From NCBI GenBank assembly GCA_031259645.1, contig JAIRLC010000145.1:1-13105 (forward strand): a DNA stretch of 13,105 nt. The letters are read 5' to 3'. Each line of letters starts with the position of its first letter. Positions within the stretch are counted from its first letter, which is position 1. Below are positions 1 to 6,540 of the stretch, one piece after another. The stretch comes from Prevotellaceae bacterium (GTDB lineage: Bacteria > Bacteroidota > Bacteroidia > Bacteroidales > UBA932). Both the position numbers and the translations under genes were made by a program. The notes under the pieces are model-generated. The model worked only from the letters and a program-made list of their open reading frames with translations. It searched no databases and had not been told where the DNA came from.

Positions 1-49
1 GCAGGCGTTTTACAGCCCAATCAAATGAGAGTAGTGTTCGGTTTTTCAT
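1..49 (-). CDS. N-terminal fragment of a leftward Rpn-like (PD-(D/E)XK nuclease/transposase family) protein
   Basis: Only the first 16 codons are inside the window; the gene runs off the left edge. They read MKNRTLLSFDWAVKRL. This resembles the start of a common Bacteroidota protein type, annotated as Rpn-family recombination-promoting nuclease/putative transposase, whose members often begin with an S-F-D-W-A-x-K-x-L motif. That family link is recalled from known proteins and rests on very few residues. The start is supported by a good leftward Bacteroidota promoter whose -7 box ends 22 bp upstream of the ATG. No Shine-Dalgarno sequence is visible, as is usual in this phylum. The rest of the protein, including any catalytic residues, cannot be assessed here. 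Confidence 0.55.
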   Translation of the reverse strand, partial: MKNRTLLSFDWAVKRL

Positions 50-71
50 ACGAATCAAATGAATATTTATG

Positions 72-102
72 CAAATGTAATGAAAAATATATTCCCGGCA
101 AA
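72..102 (-). promoter_or_regulatory. Leftward Bacteroidota-type promoter for the left-edge gene
   Basis: Read on the minus strand, TTTG (102-99) is followed after 19 bp by TACATTTG (79-72). This matches the Bacteroidota primary-sigma consensus TTTG-N19-21-TAnnTTTG. The expected transcription start is around 65-68, giving a leader of roughly 16-20 nt before the ATG at 49. Confidence 0.6.
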
Positions 103-104
103 AT

Positions 105-119
105 GTGATTATTAATCAC
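105..119. repeat. 15-bp perfect palindrome upstream of the leftward promoter
   Basis: GTGATTATTAATCAC has two perfect 7-bp arms around a single central T. It ends 2 bp upstream of the -33 box of the leftward promoter, a common position for an activator or repressor dimer site. It is too AT-rich and has too short a loop to be a convincing terminator. No regulator can be named. Confidence 0.4.
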
Positions 120-123
120 GAAC

Positions 124-163
124 AGAGATTTAGAGATTTAAAGATTTAAAAATTCAAAGATTT
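124..163. repeat. Five tandem 8-bp repeats, consensus AAAGATTT
   Basis: Five consecutive octamers in exact 8-bp register read AGAGATTT, AGAGATTT, AAAGATTT, AAAAATTC and AAAGATTT. They lie between the leftward promoter and the 3' end of rsgA, in non-coding DNA. The array is a candidate variable-number locus. No function is evident. Confidence 0.6.
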
Positions 164-213
164 CAATTAGACACATTATCGAATTAGCATAGTTGCTTTC
201 TCCGTTCCCCGTG

Positions 214-1155
214 TTACCGGTATTTCCCATCGCTCGTCCGGAGCATCTTGGAATAGCTGTCGTAGCGTTCGGAGCTGATACGCCCGTCGTTCACGGCTTG
301 GCGCACAGCGCACTGAGGCTCATGGGTGTGGGTGCAGGGATTGAATTTGCAATGCGCGGCCATTCGGAACAATTCGGGAAAAAAATGATACAGTTCCTCC
401 TTGTTCACTTCTATCAGTCCAAACCCTTTAATGCCGGGCGAATCGACAATAGCGCCGCCCGAAGCGAGTTCAAACACTTCATAGAACGTGGTAGTGTGCA
501 TACCTTTTTGATGGGTTTTGCTGAGTGCGCCGGTGCGTAGCGTGAGTGTGGGATCCAAGGCGTTGATGAGCGACGACTTGCCCACTCCCGAAGCGCCGGA
601 AAACAAACAAAACTTTCCGCACACGTCGCGCCGCAACCCATCGACTTGAAACCCCGTTTTGGCCGATACTTCCACCACCTCATAACCCGCCTGCGTGTAA
701 ATTTCCACGAAACGTTCTTTTTCCCCGTTTCCGGCTTCGCCATACAAATCCACTTTATTGATAATGAGCTTTACGGGCACGCTGTAGGCCTCGCATGTAA
801 CCAAAAACCGGTCGATAAACGCCCAAGCGTTGCGGGGATGGGAGATGGTTACAATAAGGTACGCGCAATCAATGTTGGCGGCAATGATGTGGGCCTCATG
901 CGAGAGATTGGCTGCGCGGCGGATAATATAATTGCGCCGGGGATGAACGGCCGTGATAATTCCTTCGGAACTATTAACCATTTCACAATCAACAATATCT
1001 CCAATTGCCACAGGGTTGGTGGTCGTTGTTTCGTGCAGGCGTAGCTTGCCGCGCACCACACAACCCACGAGTGTGGATACGGCTTTGCTTTTCACCATAT
1101 AACGACTCCCGGTATGGCGAAAAACCGTGCCTTCAAAATGCCTTTCGTTCATCAT
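214..1155 (-). CDS. rsgA: Ribosome small-subunit-dependent GTPase A (RsgA)
   Basis: RsgA is a cytoplasmic, circularly permuted GTPase that binds the 30S subunit late in assembly. The 313-residue protein is full length for the family. An N-terminal OB-fold covers about residues 8-75. The GTPase motifs follow in permuted order: G4 NKVD at 133-136, G5 SAK at 164-166, the P-loop GASGVGKSS at 187-195, TTT at 221-223 (switch I) and DSPG at 238-241 (G3). The C-terminal zinc knuckle is present as C269, C274, H276 and C282. Two in-frame ATGs (1155 and 1152) compete as start. A leftward TATCTTTG box lies only 2 bp upstream of the first, so the mRNA may be leaderless or nearly so. The gene is transcribed divergently from the polyprenyl synthase gene. 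Confidence 0.96.
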   Translation of the reverse strand: MMNERHFEGTVFRHTGSRYMVKSKAVSTLVGCVVRGKLRLHETTTTNPVAIGDIVDCEMVNSSEGIITAVHPRRNYIIRRAANLSHEAHIIAANIDCAYLIVTISHPRNAWAFIDRFLVTCEAYSVPVKLIINKVDLYGEAGNGEKERFVEIYTQAGYEVVEVSAKTGFQVDGLRRDVCGKFCLFSGASGVGKSSLINALDPTLTLRTGALSKTHQKGMHTTTFYEVFELASGGAIVDSPGIKGFGLIEVNKEELYHFFPELFRMAAHCKFNPCTHTHEPQCAVRQAVNDGRISSERYDSYSKMLRTSDGKYR

Positions 1156-1157
1156 GG

Positions 1158-1165
1158 CAAAGATA
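1158..1165 (-). promoter_or_regulatory. Leftward -7 box (TATCTTTG) abutting the rsgA start codon
   Basis: The minus strand reads TATCTTTG (1165-1158), a perfect TAnnTTTG -7 box, followed by CC and then ATGATG. No clear TTTG is found 19-21 bp upstream. If the box is used, transcription starts at or just beside the rsgA ATG codons. Confidence 0.45.
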
Positions 1166-1170
1166 AGTAA

Positions 1171-1202
1171 TTTGTCCGGTTTATGGTAAATTTGTAAATT
1201 TG
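1171..1202 (+). promoter_or_regulatory. Bacteroidota primary promoter for the polyprenyl synthase operon
   Basis: TTTG (1171-1174), a 20-bp spacer and TAAATTTG (1195-1202) match the Bacteroidota consensus exactly. A second TAAATTTG lies directly upstream at 1187-1194, but its spacing to the -33 box is too short. The predicted start is near 1207, leaving a leader of about 18 nt before the ATG at 1225. Confidence 0.7.
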
Positions 1203-1224
1203 CGGGAAAGAATATTTAAAAACT

Positions 1225-2202
1225 ATGGATTTGGTATGTAAATTGCGGGAATTTATAGAAAAGGAGATCATGGCTTTGGATTTGTCAAAAACGCCACGAG
1301 AACTTTACGATCCGGTTTCATATATGATGTCAATGGGGGGGAAACGTATCAGGCCATTGTTATGTTTGTTGTCTTATAACCTGTTTAACGATCATATTGG
1401 TAAGGAAATTTTGTTGCCGGCAGTGGGGCTTGAAATTTTTCATGGTTTTACGCTGGTGCACGACGATGTGATGGATCATGCACCGGTGCGCCGCGGTTAT
1501 GATACGGTGCATAAAAAGTGGAATACCAATGTCGCCATGCTTTCGGGCGATGTGATGTGCATCATGGCTTACCGCTACTTGTGTGAGGCGGCGCCCCGTT
1601 ATTTGAGCGACATTTTACAATTATTCGGAACAACGGCCGCACAGGTGTGCGAAGGCCAACAATTCGATATGAATTACGAACATTTGGCGTATATCGAAGA
1701 AAAAGAATATTTGCAGATGATTGAGTTGAAAACAGCGGTGTTGCTGGCCGCTTCCGCACAAATCGGCGCCATTGCCGGCGGCGCAACTGCGCAGGACGTG
1801 CAACGGATGTATGAGTTCGGACGCTGTTTGGGCATGGCGTTCCAAATTCAGGATGATTTACTGGATGCGTATGGAGATTCCGATACGTTCGGTAAAGCCA
1901 TAGGCGGCGACATTATAACGAACAAAAAAACTTTTTTGTTGGTACATGCCCTAAAAAAAGCGGAAGGAGCACAACAAAACAAGCTGGAATATTGGTTGGA
2001 TAATACAGAAGCGGCGCCGGAAGACAAAATAAATAATATATTGAAAATATATGATGAGTTAAATATTTGCGAGCAAGCCGGGAAGGCTATCGATCACTAT
2101 TTCGAGCAAGCCGAAAAAGAATTGGCCGCGGTAGCGCTTGCCGATGAACGAAAGGAGAAATTGCGTAACTTTGCCAGTCATTTGATAAATAGAAAAAAAT
2201 AA
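1225..2202 (+). CDS. All-trans polyprenyl diphosphate synthase
   Basis: This enzyme condenses isopentenyl diphosphate with an allylic diphosphate to build linear isoprenoid chains, for quinone side chains or as a lipid-carrier precursor. The 325-residue protein has GGKRIRP at 38-44, the first aspartate-rich motif DDVMD at 80-84 followed by RR at 89-90, and the second, DDLLD, at 210-214. GKAIGGDI follows at 223-230. The first motif is the plain DDxxD form without the two-residue insertion of bacterial FPP synthases such as IspA. That favours a geranylgeranyl or longer product, but chain length cannot be fixed from sequence alone. A consensus promoter precedes it. The DUF4254 gene starts 23 bp after its stop, so the two are probably co-transcribed. 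Confidence 0.93.
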   Translation: MDLVCKLREFIEKEIMALDLSKTPRELYDPVSYMMSMGGKRIRPLLCLLSYNLFNDHIGKEILLPAVGLEIFHGFTLVHDDVMDHAPVRRGYDTVHKKWNTNVAMLSGDVMCIMAYRYLCEAAPRYLSDILQLFGTTAAQVCEGQQFDMNYEHLAYIEEKEYLQMIELKTAVLLAASAQIGAIAGGATAQDVQRMYEFGRCLGMAFQIQDDLLDAYGDSDTFGKAIGGDIITNKKTFLLVHALKKAEGAQQNKLEYWLDNTEAAPEDKINNILKIYDELNICEQAGKAIDHYFEQAEKELAAVALADERKEKLRNFASHLINRKK

Positions 2203-2225
2203 TACTACGAACTAAAACTTTACCC

Positions 2226-2837
2226 ATGTCTTTTGCTGAAAAATGTAATGTAATCTTTGCGAGGAGTACCGCTCACTATCATACGATGGATGATGTGAAT
2301 GCGGAGCTGAAAAATCCGTATGAATTTAAAACAATTGAGTACTATTTATTCCTGAAAAATTGGATTGACGCCATACAATGGCATTTGGAAGATATTATAA
2401 GAAACCCAGCCATTAAACCGGAAGAAGCGGTGCTAATCAAGCGCCGTATTGACCGGTCGAATCAAGACCGTACCGATTTGGTGGAATTGATTGACAGTTT
2501 TTTCCTTGAGGAATATGCCGGCGTAGTTCCTTCACCCGATGCTACAATCAATACGGAAAGCCCGGCCTGGGCCATTGACCGCCTCTCGATATTGGCGCTC
2601 AAAATTTATCACATGGAACAGGAAGCGGGCCGCGAAGACGCAGACCCGGTACACCGTGAGGCGTGTGCGCAAAAGCTGGCGGTGCTGCTGGAGCAGAAAA
2701 AAGATTTATCAACGGCTATCGACCAATTGTTGGACGACATTGGAGCGGGGCGCAAGTACATGAAAGTGTATAAACAGATGAAAATGTATAATGATCCGGC
2801 ATTAAATCCGGTTTTGTATGGAAATAAAAGCAAATAA
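2226..2837 (+). CDS. DUF4254 protein
   Basis: This 203-residue, mostly helical, soluble-looking protein has no signal peptide or membrane segment. It matches my recollection of the Bacteroidota DUF4254 family, in features such as the N-terminal stretch FAEKCNVIF, the run YYLFLKNWIDAIQWHLED near residues 40-57, and the C-terminal KxYKQxKMYNDP. No catalytic motif is recognisable and the function is unknown. Members commonly sit next to a GT9 glycosyltransferase, as here: the last 20 nt of this gene overlap the start of the GT9 gene. This implies translational coupling and a shared role, plausibly in envelope glycan assembly. Confidence 0.85.
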   Translation: MSFAEKCNVIFARSTAHYHTMDDVNAELKNPYEFKTIEYYLFLKNWIDAIQWHLEDIIRNPAIKPEEAVLIKRRIDRSNQDRTDLVELIDSFFLEEYAGVVPSPDATINTESPAWAIDRLSILALKIYHMEQEAGREDADPVHREACAQKLAVLLEQKKDLSTAIDQLLDDIGAGRKYMKVYKQMKMYNDPALNPVLYGNKSK

Positions 2838-3858
2838 GCGAACCCGGACGTGTGTGTTGGTGCTGCGTTTTTCGGCATTGGGGGATGTGGCCATGGTGGC
2901 GGCGACCTTACATGAAATTGCCGCAGCCTATCGTGGCGTGGAGTTTATGATGGTGTCGCAGCCGTTTATGTCGCCCTTGTTTAAAGGTTCCGACAATGTG
3001 TCGTGCATAGAAGCCGATATTCATGGCCGGTATAAAGGCTTATGGGGTTTATGGAAATTATTTTTGAAATTACGCGACCTGCGCCCCGACGTCGTAGCCG
3101 ATCTTCACGATGTGTTGCGCACGAAAGTGTTGCGGTTTTTATTCCGGATAAGCGGGGTGAAAGTAGAGAAAATAGATAAGGGACGTAAAGAAAAATACTG
3201 TTTAACCCGTCGGAAAAATAAAAAATTGCGGCCGCTAAAAACCATGATTGAGCGATACCGGGAAATCCTGAATGTGGCGGTTAACGAGCAGCATGTCACC
3301 GTAAAAAAAGGATACCACTGGAGGCCGGTTGTGCAAAAAGGTGGAGGAAAACGTCTGGGTATTGCGCCTTTTGCCCGCTACAAAGGCAAGTGTTATCCTA
3401 CGTCGCGGATGGAAAAAATCATAGCCTATTTTGCGAGGTATAAAGACTTGGAAGTATATCTTTTTGGAGGAGGAGAGGAGGAAGTAAAGGTGCTGTCGGA
3501 GTGGGAAAAGAAGTACCATGTGGTGTCAATGGCCGGCAAGATGCCGTTGGGCAATGAGCTTATCGAATTAAGTTGCATGGATGTGATGTTGTCAATGGAT
3601 TCGGCAAATATGCATCTGGCTTCATTTGTAGACGTCCCGGTAGTATCGGTTTGGGGCGCCACACACCCCTTTGCCGGGTTTACGGGCTGGAAGCAAGCGC
3701 CCGAAAATTGTGTGCAAATTGAATTGGCCTGCAGGCCATGTTCCGTTTTTGGAAACAGGTCTTGTTACAGGGGCGATTATGCTTGTATGAATATTCCGGA
3801 AGAATTTCTTATAGCCCAAATCGAGAAAAACCTTTCGAAAAAAGAAAATAACGTATAA
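2818..3858 (+). CDS. Glycosyltransferase family 9 (heptosyltransferase-like)
   Basis: GT9 enzymes transfer sugars, typically heptoses, onto LPS core or related acceptors at the cytoplasmic face. This 346-residue protein opens with the family start VLVLRFSALGDVAMV (about residues 13-27). Its C-terminal half has GIAPFARYKGK (181-191), the nucleotide-sugar-site-like run beginning MDSANMHLASF (260-270), then VPVVSVWGAT (273-282). A cysteine-rich tail CRPCSVFGNRSC (305-316) is typical of the family. The ATG at 2818 lies within the end of the DUF4254 gene. The conserved fold begins about residue 12, so a slightly later start is possible. Acceptor and donor are not predictable. It is probably the last gene of the operon, since a fresh promoter follows. 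Confidence 0.92.
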   Translation: MEIKANKRTRTCVLVLRFSALGDVAMVAATLHEIAAAYRGVEFMMVSQPFMSPLFKGSDNVSCIEADIHGRYKGLWGLWKLFLKLRDLRPDVVADLHDVLRTKVLRFLFRISGVKVEKIDKGRKEKYCLTRRKNKKLRPLKTMIERYREILNVAVNEQHVTVKKGYHWRPVVQKGGGKRLGIAPFARYKGKCYPTSRMEKIIAYFARYKDLEVYLFGGGEEEVKVLSEWEKKYHVVSMAGKMPLGNELIELSCMDVMLSMDSANMHLASFVDVPVVSVWGATHPFAGFTGWKQAPENCVQIELACRPCSVFGNRSCYRGDYACMNIPEEFLIAQIEKNLSKKENNV

Positions 3859-3861
3859 AAA

Positions 3862-3892
3862 GTTGTATTTTAAGAAAATTTAACTATTTTTG
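3862..3892 (+). promoter_or_regulatory. Bacteroidota promoter upstream of the TrhP-like gene
   Basis: GTTG (3862-3865), a 19-bp spacer and TATTTTTG (3885-3892) match the consensus apart from the first base of the -33 box. The predicted start is near 3897. Unusually for this window, a good Shine-Dalgarno AGGAG sits at 3908-3912, 5 bp before the ATG at 3918. Confidence 0.6.
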
Positions 3893-3917
3893 TGAACTAT
3901 TCTTATAGGAGCGACAG

Positions 3918-5171
3918 ATGGGTATTAAACGTTGTGATATTGAGGTAATGTCACCCGTGGGTGATTTTGAATCCTTGATAGCTGCGGGTCAGAGCGGTGC
4001 TGATGCGATATATTTTGGCTTGGGATCGCTGAATATGAGGGCTCGTTCCGCACACAACTTTAACCCTTCAGATCTGCCGCGCATCGTAGATATTTGTATA
4101 CATTATGGATTACGTTCTTACCTTACTTTAAACACCGTAATATATGATAATGAGCTGGAAGAAGCGCACCGGTTGATTGATGCGGCGAAACAGGCAGGAG
4201 TGTCAGCCATTATCGCATCGGACATGTTAGTCATTCAATATGCACGGGCTTGTGGGATGGAGATTCACCTTTCTACTCAACTGAATATAGCGAATGTGGA
4301 AGCCTTGCGTTTTTATGCTGCTTTTGCCGATGTGGCGGTGTTGTCCCGTGAATTGAACCTTCAACAGGTTGCACATATACATAAAAAGATTGAACAGGAA
4401 AATATCACAGGGCCGGCCGGACAATTGGTGAAGTTGGAAATGTTTTGTCACGGTGCGCTATGTATGGCGGTGTCGGGGAAATGTTACCTTAGCCTGCATG
4501 AATACAATGCCGCCGCAAACCGCGGATCGTGTTATCAGTTGTGCCGGCGGGGTTATACGGTGACCGACAATGATACGGGACGACAATTGACAGTTGATAA
4601 TGAATATATAATGTCTCCAAAAGATTTGTGTACCATAGGATTTTTGGATCACATGTTGGCAGCCGGCGTGCGGGTGTTAAAAATTGAAGGGAGGGCGCGT
4701 TCAGCCGACTATGTAAAAACGGTTACGAGCGTTTATAATCGTGGCATACAAGCCGTTGTTGACGGCACTTATACACCGGAATTTGTTGCGGAACTTACGG
4801 CAACACTGCAAACCGTATTTAACCGGGGATTCTGGGACGGCTATTATCAAGGTGCACGGCTTGGTGAATGGAGCGCCTGTTATGGGAACCAATCGACAAA
4901 GCAAAAAACATACGTGGCTAAAGCCACCAACTATTTCAGTAAACTTGGCGTAGCGGAATTTCTGATGGAAACGGGTGTGTTGCAGACAGGTGATGAGGTG
5001 TTGATTGTGGGGCCTACTACCGGTGTTGTGGAAGATCGTATTCGTGAGATACATGTGGATCTTCACCCTGTGGAGCAGGTTGAGAAAGGAACTTGTTTTT
5101 CCATTAAAGTTCCACAGAAAATAAGAAGGTCTGACAAATTATATAAGATCGAAGAGAGAAAAGCAGTATGA
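3918..5171 (+). CDS. trhP: U32-family protein, TrhP-type tRNA uridine-34 hydroxylation protein
   Basis: The U32 'peptidase' family includes TrhP (formerly YegQ), which with prephenate and iron-sulfur supply hydroxylates uridine 34 of certain tRNAs to form ho5U. The 417-residue protein carries the full U32 signature at 174-192 (E174-M-F, then G179, C182, G187, C189 and S192). More cysteines follow in NRGSCYQLCRR (C205, C209). C177, C182, C189, C205 and C209 are the candidate iron-sulfur ligands. The TIM-barrel-like N-terminus opens with EVMSPVGDFESLIAAGQSGADAIYFG-type residues (9-34). Length is close to TrhP and clearly different from the short UbiU/UbiV proteins. Naming it TrhP is an inference from family and length. 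The stop codon overlaps the next start (ATGA, 5168-5171). Confidence 0.85.
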   Translation: MGIKRCDIEVMSPVGDFESLIAAGQSGADAIYFGLGSLNMRARSAHNFNPSDLPRIVDICIHYGLRSYLTLNTVIYDNELEEAHRLIDAAKQAGVSAIIASDMLVIQYARACGMEIHLSTQLNIANVEALRFYAAFADVAVLSRELNLQQVAHIHKKIEQENITGPAGQLVKLEMFCHGALCMAVSGKCYLSLHEYNAAANRGSCYQLCRRGYTVTDNDTGRQLTVDNEYIMSPKDLCTIGFLDHMLAAGVRVLKIEGRARSADYVKTVTSVYNRGIQAVVDGTYTPEFVAELTATLQTVFNRGFWDGYYQGARLGEWSACYGNQSTKQKTYVAKATNYFSKLGVAEFLMETGVLQTGDEVLIVGPTTGVVEDRIREIHVDLHPVEQVEKGTCFSIKVPQKIRRSDKLYKIEERKAV

Positions 5172-6067
5172 GTGGACGAATAGGGAATATAATCCATCGT
5201 ATGATGAGAAAATACCTGCCGGTAGGTTTTTGGGTACTTCATGTCATGCCATTATTCGCACAGCCGTTTATTAATACTGCGGGAAAAACTATCGAAAGCC
5301 GATTTACGCTGCCATCCGGATATGTGCGCATACCCATGGAGAGGGCGTCCTATGCCACTTATTTGCGCAATTTATCATTGTTGCCTCATGGTTCTCAGGT
5401 AAAATATTACGACGGCTCGCCAAAGCCGAATAATGGTATTTATGCCGGTGTTGTGTTTATTGATGTGGGTTTGGAAGATTTGCAACAGGCGCCTGAAATA
5501 TGTATTCGCCTGCGGGGAGAATACCTTTTTAAGCAACAGCAATACAACAAAATTTCATTCACCATCAGCAATCACAAACGTGTGTCGTATGTGAACTGGG
5601 TAGAAGGGCTAAAGATGATCATTGACGGGAAGACGTACTGGACAAAATCGCCCACCGATGCAAACCGCTATCCTACTTTCAAGCGTTATCTCGAGTTTAT
5701 TTTTACACACGGTGATATTGAAACGCTGCTGGATGATGTACAACGAAGTTCGCTGGAACATATTCAGCCGGGCGACATGTTTGTTCAAATAGCTCGGCCG
5801 GGACACGTAGTGGTTGTGGTTGATGTGGCCGAAAATGCTGCTACCGGCGACCGGGTGTTTTTACTGGCGCAGAGCTACAAGCCGGCGCAATCGCTACAAA
5901 TTCTGGTTAATCCTAATGACGCCAATCTTTCTCCGTGGTATAGTGCGTCGGCTATAGATGACAGAATAACAACGCCGGAGTTTATCTTCTATAAACGCGA
6001 TTTACGCCGTTTCCGTGAAATACCGGAAGTGCCTCCTAAGAAGAAAACGACTACGTTCTACTTCTAA
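5168..6067 (+). CDS. DUF4846 protein, predicted exported
   Basis: This 299-residue protein has an N-terminal positively charged stretch followed by a hydrophobic segment (about residues 14-31) ending in LFAQP, consistent with a signal peptide. A start at the Met pair around residues 12-13 would give a tidier signal. The first ATG is kept because it overlaps the trhP stop by 4 nt. The mature part matches the Bacteroidota DUF4846 family as I recall it: a charged region RLRGEYLF (114-121), PGDMFVQ (201-207) leading to GHVVVVVDVA (212-221), then LLAQSYKPAQSLQIL (232-246) and PWYSA (256-260). The PGD...GH arrangement recalls NlpC/P60-type folds, but no catalytic Cys precedes it, so no enzymatic role is claimed. 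Its coupling to a tRNA-modification gene is unexplained. Confidence 0.82.
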   Translation: MSGRIGNIIHRMMRKYLPVGFWVLHVMPLFAQPFINTAGKTIESRFTLPSGYVRIPMERASYATYLRNLSLLPHGSQVKYYDGSPKPNNGIYAGVVFIDVGLEDLQQAPEICIRLRGEYLFKQQQYNKISFTISNHKRVSYVNWVEGLKMIIDGKTYWTKSPTDANRYPTFKRYLEFIFTHGDIETLLDDVQRSSLEHIQPGDMFVQIARPGHVVVVVDVAENAATGDRVFLLAQSYKPAQSLQILVNPNDANLSPWYSASAIDDRITTPEFIFYKRDLRRFREIPEVPPKKKTTTFYF

Positions 6068-6075
6068 TAACCATA

Positions 6076-6447
6076 CTACTTTTTATGATTTTCTGCGGTT
6101 TGCCGTGCAGGCATGGTACAGGTGCCATTAAATAACGCCCCAACTTCGATGCACAATTTCAGCGTTTTAATATCGCCGGTTATGGTGGACATGGTTTTTA
6201 GATTGGTGATTTCCGACGCATACAATGAGCCTTCAAGTGTTCCCCAAATATCCACATAGCGACAATTTAATTCTCCTTTGATCCGGCCTTTTTCGCCAAT
6301 TACAATCCGGCCTTTTGAAGTTAAGTTACCCTCTAAAATACCGTCAATGCGTATATCTCCTGAAGTTGTAATTGTACCTATTATTTCAGTCCCTTCTGAA
6401 ATGCGGTTAATGTTTTGCGATAGCGTTTCTTGTTCACTACGACTCAT
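6076..6447 (-). CDS. Bactofilin (polymer-forming cytoskeletal protein)
   Basis: Bactofilins form nucleotide-free filaments from a right-handed beta-helix and scaffold cell-wall or envelope machinery at the inner membrane. This 123-residue protein shows the family pattern: a short tail (1-15), then from about residue 18 repeated GxIxxxGxIxIDGxLEGNL-like rungs (GTEIIGTITTSGDIRIDG, about 18-35) continuing as KGRIVIGEKGRIKGEL. It ends in TMPARQTAENHKK, a short polar tail. It faces the DUF4846 gene with only 8 bp between the two stop codons and no visible terminator. A leftward TACCTTTG box lies 25 bp upstream of the ATG. The M23 peptidase gene that often accompanies bactofilins is not here. Confidence 0.92.
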   Translation of the reverse strand: MSRSEQETLSQNINRISEGTEIIGTITTSGDIRIDGILEGNLTSKGRIVIGEKGRIKGELNCRYVDIWGTLEGSLYASEITNLKTMSTITGDIKTLKLCIEVGALFNGTCTMPARQTAENHKK

Positions 6448-6472
6448 ATCAATATGTTAAATATTTACGTTA

Positions 6473-6480
6473 CAAAGGTA
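6473..6480 (-). promoter_or_regulatory. Leftward -7 box for the bactofilin gene
   Basis: The minus strand reads TACCTTTG (6480-6473), matching TAnnTTTG. No TTTG is found 19-21 bp upstream, so recognition may be weak or assisted. The predicted start, near 6467, would give a leader of about 20 nt. Confidence 0.45.
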
Positions 6481-6522
6481 TGAAAAATATTCTTTCTGCT
6501 ACTCATTTCAGCCACTTTTTTC

Positions 6523-6530
6523 TATCTTTG
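6523..6530 (+). promoter_or_regulatory. Rightward -7 box for the glycosyltransferase/flippase operon
   Basis: TATCTTTG (6523-6530) matches TAnnTTTG; there is no clear TTTG -33 box. It ends only 10 bp before the first ATG (6541) and 19 bp before a second in-frame ATG (6550). The later ATG may therefore be the real start, because it would leave a more usual leader. Confidence 0.5.
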
Positions 6531-6540
6531 TATATTATTT

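Noticed and set aside
193-540. Open frame of 115 codons on the plus strand over the rsgA 3' end
   Set aside because: It is antisense to rsgA, whose motifs are all intact, and its translation resembles no protein family.
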